Shown piece by piece: positions 25,431 to 34,335 of a stretch of 64,000 nucleotides of DNA (the first letter of the stretch is position 1; each line of letters begins with the position of its first letter). The position numbers and the translations under genes were made by a program. The stretch is from Bradyrhizobium lablabi (lineage in GTDB: Bacteria > Pseudomonadota > Alphaproteobacteria > Rhizobiales > Xanthobacteraceae): positions 6,110,501 through 6,174,500 of the forward strand of contig NZ_LT670844.1 in NCBI RefSeq assembly GCF_900141755.1, in the 5' to 3' direction. The notes below the pieces were generated by a model that was not told the DNA's origin, did no database searches, and saw nothing but the letters and a program-made list of their open reading frames with translations.

Positions 25431-26399
25431 CTATTTCATCGCGAGCGCCGGCTCGATGAATTTCTTCACCACAAAAGCCTTGTAGTCCGGCTGTGCGGCG
25501 AGATTGCCGAGCGCGATCTGGGTGTCCATGGACACTTTAAGGGCATCGGCGGTGATGTCGACGCTCGGCGGATAGACGCCGTCGGCCAGCATACGCTTGA
25601 CGGCTGCTTCCACCACCACGGGATCAAGCGTCGGAAATTCCTTCTTGGCGATCTCGATGGTCTTGGCTTCGTTCTTGGGCATGAAGCGCATCGCCATTTC
25701 CATGGCGTTGACCACCCGTTGCGCGGTGTCGGGGTCGACATCGTTGCGCGCCGTCACCGCCGAGAAGGCATAGGGTCCGTAGGATTTCGGAAATCCAAGC
25801 ACGACCTTCATGCCCTTGGCGACGGCCTGGTCGAGCCCGGGCTCATACATCACGGCGATGTCGGCCTGTTTGGCGATGAACGGTCCAGGTTCCGAGCCGA
25901 TCGCAACCTGGATCATGTCGACATCGGTCTTGGCGTCCATGCCGTTTTCCTTCAGCAGTTTTATGAATAGCGACGTGCTCGTCGTCGGCATCAACCCGGT
26001 CACCACCTTCTGGCCCTTGACGTCCTTGATGCCCGTAAACTTGAAGTCGGGCGAGGTTGCGATCCACACCGCCGCGCCGTTCACGACATTGGCGATGATG
26101 TCGACCGGCGCGCCCTTGGAAGCGGCGATCGCGGTCCACTCGGGCCCGTGGATCGAAAACTGCGCGCTGCCCGAAATCACCGCTGACAGTGCAACGCTCG
26201 GCGCGCCGGCGGTTTCCTTGGTCAGGTCGACACCCTGCTGGGTGAAAAAGCCCTCGTCGATGGCGACATAGAGTGGAAGATACAGCATCGACTGGAACGC
26301 CTGTGACAGCGTGACCTTCTTGTTTTCGGCCAGCGCCGGTGTAGCCAGAAGGATTGCCGCGAGGGCTGTGGCCTGAACGATACGCTTAAACAACGACAT
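25431..26399 (-). CDS. NitT/TauT-type ABC transporter solute-binding protein
   Basis: Predicted 322 aa. ATG 26399 follows GGAGA and begins a Sec signal peptide (MSLFKRIVQATALAAILLAT then PALAEN). A longer frame to 26975 lies over the permease gene. The mature protein has the NMT1/SsuA-like fold: LYLPLYVAIDEGFFTQQGVD near the start, SAQFSIHGPEW, and DIAVMYEPGLDQAVAKG. It is the last gene of the minus-strand set ATPase-permease-binding protein (28080 to 25431). Ligands of the family include nitrate, sulfonates, pyrimidine precursors and aromatic acids. Confidence 0.88.
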   Translation of the reverse strand: MSLFKRIVQATALAAILLATPALAENKKVTLSQAFQSMLYLPLYVAIDEGFFTQQGVDLTKETAGAPSVALSAVISGSAQFSIHGPEWTAIAASKGAPVDIIANVVNGAAVWIATSPDFKFTGIKDVKGQKVVTGLMPTTSTSLFIKLLKENGMDAKTDVDMIQVAIGSEPGPFIAKQADIAVMYEPGLDQAVAKGMKVVLGFPKSYGPYAFSAVTARNDVDPDTAQRVVNAMEMAMRFMPKNEAKTIEIAKKEFPTLDPVVVEAAVKRMLADGVYPPSVDITADALKVSMDTQIALGNLAAQPDYKAFVVKKFIEPALAMK

Positions 26400-26443
26400 G
26401 AGACGTCTCCGAGTGTCCGATATTGAGTGTCCGATATTAAAAT

Positions 26444-27289
26444 TCAAACCTGAACCTGATGCGCCGTGTTCGACTGTTTCCACGGCAGGCTGACCCGCTC
26501 GACCATGTCGATCACGTGATAGAGGAAGAAGCCCACGATCATCAGCGTGAACAGACCGACCCAGACCGAGTTGAGGTCGTAGAGGCTTGACGCGTTGTAG
26601 ATCATGTGGCCGAGGCCGCGCTGCGAGGAGATGAATTCGCCGACCACCGCGCCGACCAGGCCGAAGCCGACATTGATGCGGAAGGTCGCGATGATCGCCG
26701 GTAACGTCGAAGGCACCACCGCCTTGTAAAATACCTGGTGCTTGTTCGCCCCCATCGAGATCAGGAGCGATTGCAAATCGGGATCGGCGTCCTTTGCCGC
26801 CTGGTAGGCGGCGATCAGCGCCACGATGGCGGTGAGTGATACCGAAAGTGCTACTTTTGAAACCAGGCCAGTCCCGAACCAGAGGATGATGATTGGCGCC
26901 AGCGCGATCTTTGGGACGCTGTTGATGGCAACGATAAAAGGTTCGACCAGGCGCGCGACGAACACCGAATACCACAGCGCCAGTCCCAACAGCGATCCGA
27001 AGATGGTGCCGATGACAAAGCCAAGGATCGCCTCGAACAGAGTGTACCAGGTGTCCGACAGCAATTCGCCGCTCAGGATCATCTTGTACGCGAGGCTAAA
27101 GATTCCGCTCGGCGATCCCACCAGGAACGCCGAGATCCACCCCGCGCGGACCCCGATTTCCCACAGCGCGAAGAAAGCGACCACCGCGGCCGCCTGCAGC
27201 AGCGCGCGGCCGAGCGTGGTGTCGAAGGTCGCGCGGCGCATTCTGCGCTTTTGAAGAGCGCGCTTCTGGAGGGCGGCAGCCTCGGGCAT
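26444..27289 (-). CDS. NitT/TauT-type ABC transporter permease
   Basis: Predicted 281 aa from ATG 27289; a TTG at 27301 and a start at 27337 are alternatives and no ribosome site clearly decides. It has six membrane helices. The EAA loop reads DADPDLQSLLISMGANKHQ then VFYKAVVPSTLPAI. The AVVGEFISSQRGLGHMIYNA segment is typical of SsuC/TauC. It sits between the ATPase gene (8 bp) and the binding-protein gene (44 bp). Confidence 0.88.
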   Translation of the reverse strand: MPEAAALQKRALQKRRMRRATFDTTLGRALLQAAAVVAFFALWEIGVRAGWISAFLVGSPSGIFSLAYKMILSGELLSDTWYTLFEAILGFVIGTIFGSLLGLALWYSVFVARLVEPFIVAINSVPKIALAPIIILWFGTGLVSKVALSVSLTAIVALIAAYQAAKDADPDLQSLLISMGANKHQVFYKAVVPSTLPAIIATFRINVGFGLVGAVVGEFISSQRGLGHMIYNASSLYDLNSVWVGLFTLMIVGFFLYHVIDMVERVSLPWKQSNTAHQVQV

Positions 27290-27297
27290 GGTAATGG

Positions 27298-28080
27298 TCA
27301 AGCGGTCTTCTCGGTCTGGATGTCGAGTTCGGCGCACAGCGCATGGAAATAGCCCGAAAACTGGCTGTCGCTGCGCGCGGCGATCGGGGATGTTGCGGCG
27401 ATGTCGATGTCGTGGACGATTTTTACCCGCGCAGGACGCCCGCTGAGAACGACCACGCGTTTCGACAAGGCAACCGCCTCGTCGATATCATGCGTCACCA
27501 GGATGACGGTCTTGTTATAGGTCTGCACGGCGTCCTTCAGCACGCCCTCCAGATAAAGCCGGGTCTGGTAGTCGAGCGCGGAGAACGGCTCATCAAGCAG
27601 CAGGATGTCCGGATCCATGATCAAAGTGCGGATCAGCGCCACGCGTTGCCGCATGCCGCCCGACAATGTCTTGGGGTAGGCGTTCTCGAAGCCGGACAGC
27701 CCAAAATCCCTGAGATAGTCGCGGGCCTTGCTCTCGGCTTCGGCCTGATCGACGCCGCGGGTTTCGAGGCCAAGCAGGACGTTGCCGAGCACCGTCCGCC
27801 ACGGAAACAGCAGGTCCTTTTGCATCATGTAGCCGACGCGGCCGCGCAGGCTTTCGATTTCTTCGCCGCGATAGTGCATCGAGCCGGAATCGGGATCGAG
27901 CAGGCCGGCGATGATATTGAAGATCGTCGTCTTGCCGCAGCCGCTCGGCCCAATGATACTGACGAAGTCGCGCTCGTTGATGGCAAAAGACAGGTCGTCG
28001 AGAACGGGGACCTCGCCGGCCTTGCCGTGGAAGGTCTTGCGGAGGTTTCGGACGCTCAATTGGACGGATGTTGCTTGCAT
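27298..28080 (-). CDS. NitT/TauT-type ABC transporter ATPase
   Basis: Predicted 260 aa from ATG 28080; the longer frame to 28206 would run across the operator-like inverted repeat. Motifs: Walker A GPSGCGKTT, Q-loop LGNVLLG context QKDLLFPWRTV, signature LSGGMRQRVALIRTL, Walker B ILLLDEPFSALD, and His switch VTHDIDEAV. First gene of the importer operon. The 190-bp space to the divergent carbamoylase-type gene carries a 30-bp inverted repeat directly before this start. Confidence 0.9.
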   Translation of the reverse strand: MQATSVQLSVRNLRKTFHGKAGEVPVLDDLSFAINERDFVSIIGPSGCGKTTIFNIIAGLLDPDSGSMHYRGEEIESLRGRVGYMMQKDLLFPWRTVLGNVLLGLETRGVDQAEAESKARDYLRDFGLSGFENAYPKTLSGGMRQRVALIRTLIMDPDILLLDEPFSALDYQTRLYLEGVLKDAVQTYNKTVILVTHDIDEAVALSKRVVVLSGRPARVKIVHDIDIAATSPIAARSDSQFSGYFHALCAELDIQTEKTA

Positions 28081-28110
28081 TCTGGTATAATAGGCAACTT
28101 GTATGCCAGA
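28081..28110. promoter_or_regulatory. 30-bp inverted repeat, putative operator between divergent catabolic operons
   Basis: Arms TCTGGTATA (28081-28089) and TATGCCAGA (28102-28110) are complementary at 8 of 9 positions, with a 12-bp spacer. The site lies immediately upstream of the minus-strand ATPase start (28080) and 161 bp before the plus-strand hydrolase start (28271). A TATAAT hexamer on the plus strand falls at 28086-28091, partly inside the left arm. The position fits a regulator controlling both operons. No regulator gene is adjacent. Confidence 0.45.
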
Positions 28111-28270
28111 AGCTGGAATGGAAAAGCGATGATTTTTCATACTTTTGGGCAGGAAGCGGAGCGGGGTGGAAGCGGCAACAAAGTGCTTTGATGCAATGCC
28201 GGGCAAGTTGCCGCGAAATTATGCAATCGTGTTCGGCCGTCCGGCCCGGGCTCTCCAAACTGTGGATCAA

Positions 28271-29530
28271 ATGACAAAAACAAACCTGCCGCTGAACGCG
28301 GACCGCCTCTGGGCCGATGTGATGGCGCTCGCCGACATCACCGACCCGGCGCGGCCTTATACGCGACGTTCCTTCACCGCGCTGTTTCTCGAAGGCCGCG
28401 CCTTTCTCGCCAAAGCCTTTGCCGACGCCGGGCTCGCTGCCCGGATCGATACATCCGGCAATCTGATCGGCCGCATCGAGGGGACTGAGCCCGCGCTTGG
28501 CGTGATCGCGATCGGATCGCACAGCGATACCGTGCCGGCCGGCGGCCGCTTCGACGGTATCGCCGGCGTCGCAACCGGGCTCGAAATCGTCCGCGCGCTA
28601 CGCGATGCGGGGTTGCGGCCCCGGCACACCATCGAGGTCATCGATTTCCTGGCCGAGGAGCCGAGCGAATATGGCTTGTCATGCGTCGGCAGCCGCGGCA
28701 TGACCGGCTCGCTCGACGACAAGATGCTCGATCTCAGGGAGCCGGGGGGCGAGAAGCTGCGCGATGCCTTGCGGAGGGTCGGCGGCGATCCCGACCGGCT
28801 CGATCTCGCCAAGCGCGGCGATATCCGCGCCTTTCTGGAGCTGCATATCGAGCAGGGCATCGTGCTGGAATCGCGCTTCCTCGATGTCGGCGTCGTCACC
28901 TCGATTGTCGGGATCCGCCGCATCGAAATCATATTCCAGGGCGAGGCCGATCATGCCGGCACCACGCCGATGGCGCTGCGTCACGACGCGCTGGTGGCGG
29001 CCGCAAACACGGTTGCGTCGGTGCGCCTTGCGGCCGAACAATTGGCCGCCGAAGGAGCGGATTACTTCGTCGCCACGGTCGGCATCCTCAACGTCGATCC
29101 CTCGGCGTCGAACATCGTGCCCGGGCGCTGCCGGCTCATCGTCGACGCGCGCGCAACCAATCCAGAGTTGACCAAACGTTTCACGGAGATCGTCGATCGC
29201 GAGAGCATGGCGCATGGCGCAGCGGCCCGAGTTGCGCGCGCCTCCTTTGCGATCCTGTCCAATGGGCCGCCGATGTCATGCGACGAAAGCCTGCGCTCGG
29301 CCTTGCGTCAGGGCGCGCGTGATCTGGGCCTTGCCGAGACCGATCTTCCGAGTGGGGCAGGTCACGACGCCGCCTTCATGAGCCGCATCGCGCCGTCCGC
29401 GATGGTTTTCGTCCCGTGCCGGGCCGGCAAGAGCCACGCACCGGAGGAATGGGCGGATCGCGACGCGATCGCGGCGGGCGCCGCCGTCATCTATCAGGCG
29501 GTCAGGGCGATCGATCAGTCGCCGAGGTGA
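28271..29530 (+). CDS. M20-family Zn-dependent hydrolase (N-carbamoyl-amino-acid hydrolase / allantoate amidohydrolase type)
   Basis: Predicted 419 aa. ATG 28271 starts the conserved N-terminus (DRLWADVMALADITD); the longer frame to 28145 adds unlike sequence. Metal and catalytic motifs of the AmaB/HyuC/AllC group are visible: IGSHSDTVPAGGRFDG, FLAEEPSEYGLSCVGSRGM, LELHIEQGIVLE, GEADHAGTTPMALRHDAL, and the C-terminal KSHAPEEWADRDA. It should cleave an N-carbamoyl or ureido group, releasing ammonia and CO2. The aspartate dehydrogenase gene follows after 45 bp. Which carbamoyl compound is used cannot be read from sequence. Confidence 0.85.
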   Translation: MTKTNLPLNADRLWADVMALADITDPARPYTRRSFTALFLEGRAFLAKAFADAGLAARIDTSGNLIGRIEGTEPALGVIAIGSHSDTVPAGGRFDGIAGVATGLEIVRALRDAGLRPRHTIEVIDFLAEEPSEYGLSCVGSRGMTGSLDDKMLDLREPGGEKLRDALRRVGGDPDRLDLAKRGDIRAFLELHIEQGIVLESRFLDVGVVTSIVGIRRIEIIFQGEADHAGTTPMALRHDALVAAANTVASVRLAAEQLAAEGADYFVATVGILNVDPSASNIVPGRCRLIVDARATNPELTKRFTEIVDRESMAHGAAARVARASFAILSNGPPMSCDESLRSALRQGARDLGLAETDLPSGAGHDAAFMSRIAPSAMVFVPCRAGKSHAPEEWADRDAIAAGAAVIYQAVRAIDQSPR

Positions 29531-29575
29531 CGCCTTACCGCTAACGTTTGATTATAAAGGACGCAAAGCTATCCA

Positions 29576-30406
29576 ATGACAAATCCGACAAAAGCCACAC
29601 GAACTGACTTGCGGGTTGCGATCGCAGGCCTCGGGCCGATCGGCACGAAAGTCGCGCAAGCGCTGGACCGGGGAATAGACGGGCTGGTTCTCGCCGCCGT
29701 GTCGGCGCAAAACCCCGAAAAACACCGAAGCTGGCTGGGTGATCTGGCGACAGCGCCTGCCGTCCTGGGAATCGAAAAGCTTGCCGATGTCGCCGACATC
29801 GTCATCGAATGCGCGCCGGCGAAGCTCATCAGGTCAATCGTCGCGCCTTTCGTAGGAAGCGGGAAAACTGCTGTTGTCCTCAGCGCCGGCGCACTGCTCG
29901 AAAACGAGGACCTGATCGAACTCGCAAAGCAAAGCGGCGGTCAGATCGTGGTGCCGACCGGCGCGTTGATCGGCCTCGACGCCGTGACCGCCGCCGCAGT
30001 GGGCAAGATCCATTCGGTGCGGATGGTGACGCGAAAGCCGGTGCAGGGGCTCGCGGGCGCGCCCTATATTGTCGAAAACAACATCGACATCGAGCGCATT
30101 ACCGAGCCGCTCCGGATATTCGAGGGCACCGCGCGGGAGGCGGCCAAGGGATTCCCGGCCAATCTGAATGTCGCTGTCGCGCTGTCGCTGGCCGGCATTG
30201 GTCCGGATCGAACAAGGCTGGAGATCTGGGCCGATCCGACCGTGACGCGCAACATCCATCGTGTTGAGGTTGAATCCGACGCCGCCCGCTTTTCGATGTC
30301 GATCGAGAACATCCCGTCGGAAAATCCAAAGACCGGGCGCATCACCGCGCTCTCGGTCATCGCCTATCTTCGCAAGCTGCACGCGCCGCTTCGCGTCGGG
30401 ACCTGA
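29576..30406 (+). CDS. L-aspartate dehydrogenase-like protein (NadX/DUF108 family)
   Basis: Predicted 276 aa. The N-terminal NAD-binding motif is RVAIAGLGPIGTKVAQALDRG. The middle segment has the family pattern LSAGALLENEDLIELAKQSG then GQIVVPTGALIGLDAV. The C-terminal part contains GPDRTRLEIWADP and NIPSENPKTG as in aspartate dehydrogenases. It would interconvert aspartate with iminoaspartate/oxaloacetate and ammonia. A purine-rich AAAGGACG precedes the ATG. Position after a carbamoylase-type gene suggests it acts on an amino acid released in the same pathway. Confidence 0.82.
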   Translation: MTNPTKATRTDLRVAIAGLGPIGTKVAQALDRGIDGLVLAAVSAQNPEKHRSWLGDLATAPAVLGIEKLADVADIVIECAPAKLIRSIVAPFVGSGKTAVVLSAGALLENEDLIELAKQSGGQIVVPTGALIGLDAVTAAAVGKIHSVRMVTRKPVQGLAGAPYIVENNIDIERITEPLRIFEGTAREAAKGFPANLNVAVALSLAGIGPDRTRLEIWADPTVTRNIHRVEVESDAARFSMSIENIPSENPKTGRITALSVIAYLRKLHAPLRVGT

Positions 30407-30539
30407 ACAAGGACGCGTGAAATTTGGCGAGCTGCTCATCCATAAAGCAGCAGCCAGCTGATTTCGGTGCTTTTATTCGCGCCCCGGATTTGCCATGCTT
30501 GGAGACGCCGCGGTCAAATTTCAAGTTGGGGGTTTAAGA

Positions 30540-31760
30540 ATGTACCGTCAAAAGCTAGCGCGCTTCTCGATGATCGCCGGAACGGCTGTTGTCGCGGCGC
30601 TCGGTTGGAGTGCGCTTGCATCGTCGGCCGTGGCCGACGACGTCATTCGCTTCGGCGCGCCGCTGCCATTGACGGGTCCGCTAGCGCCCGAGGGCCTCAA
30701 GCAGCAGCAGGGCTATGACATCTGGGCCGAACAGGCCAACAAGGCCGGCGGTATTTCGGTCGGCGGCAAGAAGTACAAGGTCGAGATCGTCTACGCCGAT
30801 TATCAATCCAACACGCCGCGCGCGGTGCAGACATCGGAGCAGATGATCACCCAGGACAATATCAACTTCCTGTTCGGGCCGTTCGGCTCCGGCGCCGCCA
30901 AGGCCGCCAGTACGGTCTCGGAAAAATACAAGGTGCCAACCATCGCCGCCACGGCATCCTCATCGCAGGTCTATGACCAGGGCTACAAATATTTGTTCGG
31001 CACCTTCACGCCGAATGACACGTTGACGACGCCGTTGACGCAGATCATCAAGGCCCAGGCGCCTGACGTAAAGAAGGTCGCAATTCTCGCGCGCAACGAT
31101 CTGTTTCCGTTGGCAATCGCGCAGGAAATGGAAAAGTCGGCCAAGGCCAACGGCTTTGAGGTGGTCTATTTCGAGAAATACGCGATCGGCACGCTCGATC
31201 ACTCCGCGACCCTGTCGCAAATGAAGTCGCTGGGACCGCAATGGATCTTCATCACCGGCTATATCAACGACCTCCTTCTGGTCCGCAAGCAGATGGTCGA
31301 TCAGCAGATGAAGGCGCCCGTGATGACCATGATCGCCGGACCGGCCTATCAGGAGTTCATTGATGCGGCGGGCCAGAGCGCGGAGAATGTCACCAGCGCC
31401 TCCTGGTGGCACCCTGCCGAACAATATGACGGCAAGGACATTTTCGGTTCGACCAGCAATTTCGTGAAGCTGTTCAAGGAAAAATACAAGAGCGAGCCGG
31501 ACTACGGCCAGGCATCGGCAGCGGTTAGCGGTGCGCTGTTCCAGATCGCGATCGAGCGCGCCGGCTCGCTGGACCGCGAAAAAGTGCGCGACGAATTGGC
31601 GAAACTCGACATCGTCACCTTCTTCGGCCCGGTAAAATTCGGATCGAACGGCCAGATCAATTCGCTGGAGCCTCCGGTTTTCCAGATCCAGGGCGCAAAG
31701 CCCGTCGTGCTGTTCCCGCAAGCCATCAAGCAGGGCGACCTCAAGCTTGGGGTAAACTGA
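30540..31760 (+). CDS. Branched-chain-type ABC transporter solute-binding protein (LivJ-like)
   Basis: Predicted 406 aa. ATG 30540 follows a G-rich site (TTGGGGGT) and begins a signal peptide (MYRQKLARFSMIAGTAVVAA ... SSAVADD). The mature part shows the Peripla_BP_6 pattern: IRFGAPLPLTGPLAPEG, then EIVYADYQSNTPRAVQTSEQ and FLFGPFGSGAAKAAS. First gene of a five-gene importer (30540-35056). Ligands in this group range over amino acids, amides, urea and aromatic acids. Confidence 0.9.
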   Translation: MYRQKLARFSMIAGTAVVAALGWSALASSAVADDVIRFGAPLPLTGPLAPEGLKQQQGYDIWAEQANKAGGISVGGKKYKVEIVYADYQSNTPRAVQTSEQMITQDNINFLFGPFGSGAAKAASTVSEKYKVPTIAATASSSQVYDQGYKYLFGTFTPNDTLTTPLTQIIKAQAPDVKKVAILARNDLFPLAIAQEMEKSAKANGFEVVYFEKYAIGTLDHSATLSQMKSLGPQWIFITGYINDLLLVRKQMVDQQMKAPVMTMIAGPAYQEFIDAAGQSAENVTSASWWHPAEQYDGKDIFGSTSNFVKLFKEKYKSEPDYGQASAAVSGALFQIAIERAGSLDREKVRDELAKLDIVTFFGPVKFGSNGQINSLEPPVFQIQGAKPVVLFPQAIKQGDLKLGVN

Positions 31761-31795
31761 CGAAGATTATCGCGGCCACAAGCGAGTATTGAAGC

Positions 31796-32662
31796 GTGCT
31801 GGTAGCCCAGGTCCTGATCAATGCCCTGGTGCTGGGCTGCCTCTATGCCTGCATTGCCATCGGCTTCTCGCTGGTGTGGGGCGTTCTGAACGTCATCAAC
31901 CTGATCCATGGATCGTTCATCGTTCTCGGCGCCTATCTGGCGTGGGGACTCTACCAATCGCTTAAGATTCCACCGTGGTACGTGCTGGTCATCGCGGCGC
32001 CGTTGTTTTTTGTCCTCGGCTATCTGCTGCAGCGGTTGCTGCTCAATCGCGTCATCTCGGCGCCGGTGCTGGTGACGCTGACATTGACCTTCGGGCTCGA
32101 TTTGATCCTGAACAATGCGATGATCTATTTCTTCAAGGCCGATTATCGGAAATTGACCTTGAGCCCGCCGATCGGCTCGGTCTCGCTATTCGACGTGGTG
32201 GTGCCTGTCGACCGCTTGATCGCCACGGCTTCCGCGCTGGCGCTGACGTTTGTCCTCTATCTCGTGCTGCGGCGCTTGCGGGTTGGCCGCGCCATCGTCG
32301 CGGTCAGGCTTGATCGCGATGCCGCGGTGTTGATGGGGGTCGATGTCAAATCGATCTATGCCATCGCGTTCGGCATCGGTGCGGCGCTCGCCGGATGCGC
32401 CGGCGTGCTGATGGCCTTGATTTTCCCGATATCACCGCTGACGTCGTCGACCTTTCTCGGCAAGGCGTTCGTGGTCTGTGTGCTCGGCGGTCTCGGCAGC
32501 GTGTCGGGCGCGCTGGCCGGCGGCCTGCTGCTGGCGCTGGTCGAAGGCGTAGGCTCAGCCACGCTCGGCCCGGCGCATGCGACGACGCTTTCCTTTGCGC
32601 TCTTGATCGCCTTTCTGATCGTGAGACCGCAAGGGCTGCTCGGCCGGAAGGGTTTTGAATGA
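31796..32662 (+). CDS. Branched-chain-type ABC transporter permease (LivH-like)
   Basis: Predicted 288 aa from GTG 31796. It has eight or so hydrophobic helices and the LivH opening (NALVLGCLYACIAIGFSLVW then GVLNVINLIHGSF). The conserved end region is KAFVVCVLGGLGSVSGALAG. Its stop overlaps the LivM-like start by 4 bp. Part of the importer operon. Confidence 0.9.
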   Translation: MLVAQVLINALVLGCLYACIAIGFSLVWGVLNVINLIHGSFIVLGAYLAWGLYQSLKIPPWYVLVIAAPLFFVLGYLLQRLLLNRVISAPVLVTLTLTFGLDLILNNAMIYFFKADYRKLTLSPPIGSVSLFDVVVPVDRLIATASALALTFVLYLVLRRLRVGRAIVAVRLDRDAAVLMGVDVKSIYAIAFGIGAALAGCAGVLMALIFPISPLTSSTFLGKAFVVCVLGGLGSVSGALAGGLLLALVEGVGSATLGPAHATTLSFALLIAFLIVRPQGLLGRKGFE

Positions 32663-33593
32663 CGCGGCTCAATCTGGCGCTGTTGGTGCTGATCGGCTGC
32701 ATCGCGGCGCTGCCTCTGTTCGGCGGACCTTACGCCCTGCGGCTCGGCACCATCGCCTGCATGTATGCGATCCTCGCATTGTCGTGGAACGTGGTCGGCG
32801 GGTTTGCGGATACCCGTCGTTTGCAACCGCGGCATTCTTCGGCTTCGGCGCCTATGCGACCGGCGTGCTGCTTGGCGATGGCCTGCCGCTGTCGCTGTCG
32901 ATCCTCTTGACGATCGCCGCGTCGTTCCTGTTGGCGGGCGTGCTCGGGGTAGTGCTGTTGCGCCTGCGCGGCCATTATTTTGCAATCGCCAGTCTCTCGC
33001 TGGTCGAGGTTTTGCGCGAGCTCGTCAACAACGCCACCGACCTGACCGGCGGCGGCATGGGCCTGAACATCCCGCTGGCCGCGGGTTCCGGCGTTCTGGC
33101 GGATGCCACCTTCTTCTTCTATGCGATGTGGGGGTTGCTATTGGCGACCGCGCTGATGGTGATCGCCGTCTCGGTTTCAAAACTCGGGTTCGGGCTTGCC
33201 TGCATCCGGCAGAACGAGACCGCCTCCGACATGGTCGGCCTGAACTCTACGCTCTACAAAAGCATCGCATTCGCGTTGTCGGCCTGTTTTGTCAGTGCCG
33301 CCGGCGGAATCTATGCCGCGTGGGTGCATTACATCGACCCGTCCGATGTCTTCGATATTTTATACTCCGTGAAGCCTATCGTGATGGCGCTGATGGGCGG
33401 CCTCGGATCGCCGCTCGGCGTGGTCAGCGGCGCGTTTCTTTATCTCGCGCTCGAGGAAGTGGTCTGGCGCAACTACATCCAGATCCACAGCGGCGTGCTC
33501 GGTGTCTTGATCGTCATGCTGCTGTTGTTCCTGCCGCATGGCCTGATCTCGCTGCGCTGGCGCATGATGTGGCGGAAACCAAGACATGTCTGA
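32659..33593 (+). pseudogene. Branched-chain-type ABC transporter permease (LivM-like), frameshifted
   Basis: The start frame (ATG 32659) gives a proper LivM N-terminus: MTRLNLALLVLIGCIAALPL ... MYAILALSWNVVGGFA. It then loses the frame at about 32809. The next frame resumes exactly with GYPSFATAAFFGFGAYATGV and runs to the end at 33593. Adding one base at 32809 (GCGGGA TAC instead of GCGGATAC) restores an intact protein of about 311 aa with GGFAGYPSFATAAFFG, the known family motif. The rest is complete, including the LRGHYFAIASLSLVEVLREL segment. It is either a recent natural mutation that disables the importer or a sequencing error; the gene is otherwise undecayed. Confidence 0.85.
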
Positions 33594-34335
33594 GATCCTC
33601 CGCCTCGACGCCGTATCCAGGCATTTCAGCGGCCTCAAGGCGCTGTCCGGGGTCACGCTTCGTATCGACAAAGGCGAAGTGCTGGGGTTGATCGGCCCGA
33701 ACGGCGCCGGCAAGACCACCCTCGTCAATGCGGTCAGCGGTGTAACGCCGGCGAGTTCCGGCAAGATCACCTTCATGGGACGCGACATCACGGGCATCAA
33801 AACCTATCAGGCGGCGCGGCTCGGATTGGCGCGCACATTCCAGATCGTGCAGCCGTTTGCCGAATTCACCGCGCTCGACAACGTCGCAGCCGCAGCGTTG
33901 TTCTCGCAACCCGGCGAAAGCCTGAAATCGGCGCGCGAAGAAGCCCGCGCGCATCTCGCCTTTGTCGGGCTCGAGGCACAGGCCGGGCAATCGGCCGCGA
34001 CGCTGACGCTCGCGATGCGCAAGCGGCTCGAACTGGCAAAGGCGCTGGCAATGAAGCCGAAGCTATTGTTCCTCGACGAGGTCAATGCCGGGCTGAACAG
34101 CGCCGAGGTCGAACGGGCGACGCAGCTCATTCATCAACTGGCGGCAAGTGGCATCACCATTGTGATGATCGAGCATCTGATGAAGGTCGTGCTCAACGTC
34201 TGCACGCGGATCGCGGTGCTGCACAATGGCGTGCTGATCGCCGATGGGCCGCCGCGCGAAATCATCAAGAACCCCGCCGTCGTCGATGCCTATCTCGGAC
34301 ATCAATATGCGCAACGGAATGCTGCCCATGGCTAG
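33586..34335 (+). CDS. Branched-chain-type ABC transporter ATPase (LivG-like)
   Basis: Predicted 249 aa; its ATG overlaps the LivM-like stop. Motifs: Walker A GPNGAGKTT, Walker B LLFLDEVNAGLN, and His switch IEHLMK. The signature motif is degenerate (TLTLAMRKRLELAKALA in place of LSGGQ), a variant seen in some LivG proteins; the Walker B Glu is present. It has the LivG-typical long loop between Q-loop and signature. Confidence 0.9.
   Translation: MSEILRLDAVSRHFSGLKALSGVTLRIDKGEVLGLIGPNGAGKTTLVNAVSGVTPASSGKITFMGRDITGIKTYQAARLGLARTFQIVQPFAEFTALDNVAAAALFSQPGESLKSAREEARAHLAFVGLEAQAGQSAATLTLAMRKRLELAKALAMKPKLLFLDEVNAGLNSAEVERATQLIHQLAASGITIVMIEHLMKVVLNVCTRIAVLHNGVLIADGPPREIIKNPAVVDAYLGHQYAQRNAAHG

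Noticed and set aside
32356..32985. Minus-strand open frame over the LivM frameshift region
   Set aside because: The plus-strand permease sequence is clearly conserved through both frames; the antisense product is low-complexity Arg/Ser/Pro.
33807..34130. Missing LSGGQ in the LivG-like ATPase taken as inactivation
   Set aside because: LivG proteins with a degenerate signature (here TLAMRKRLELAKAL) occur naturally, and Walker A, Walker B Glu and His switch are intact.
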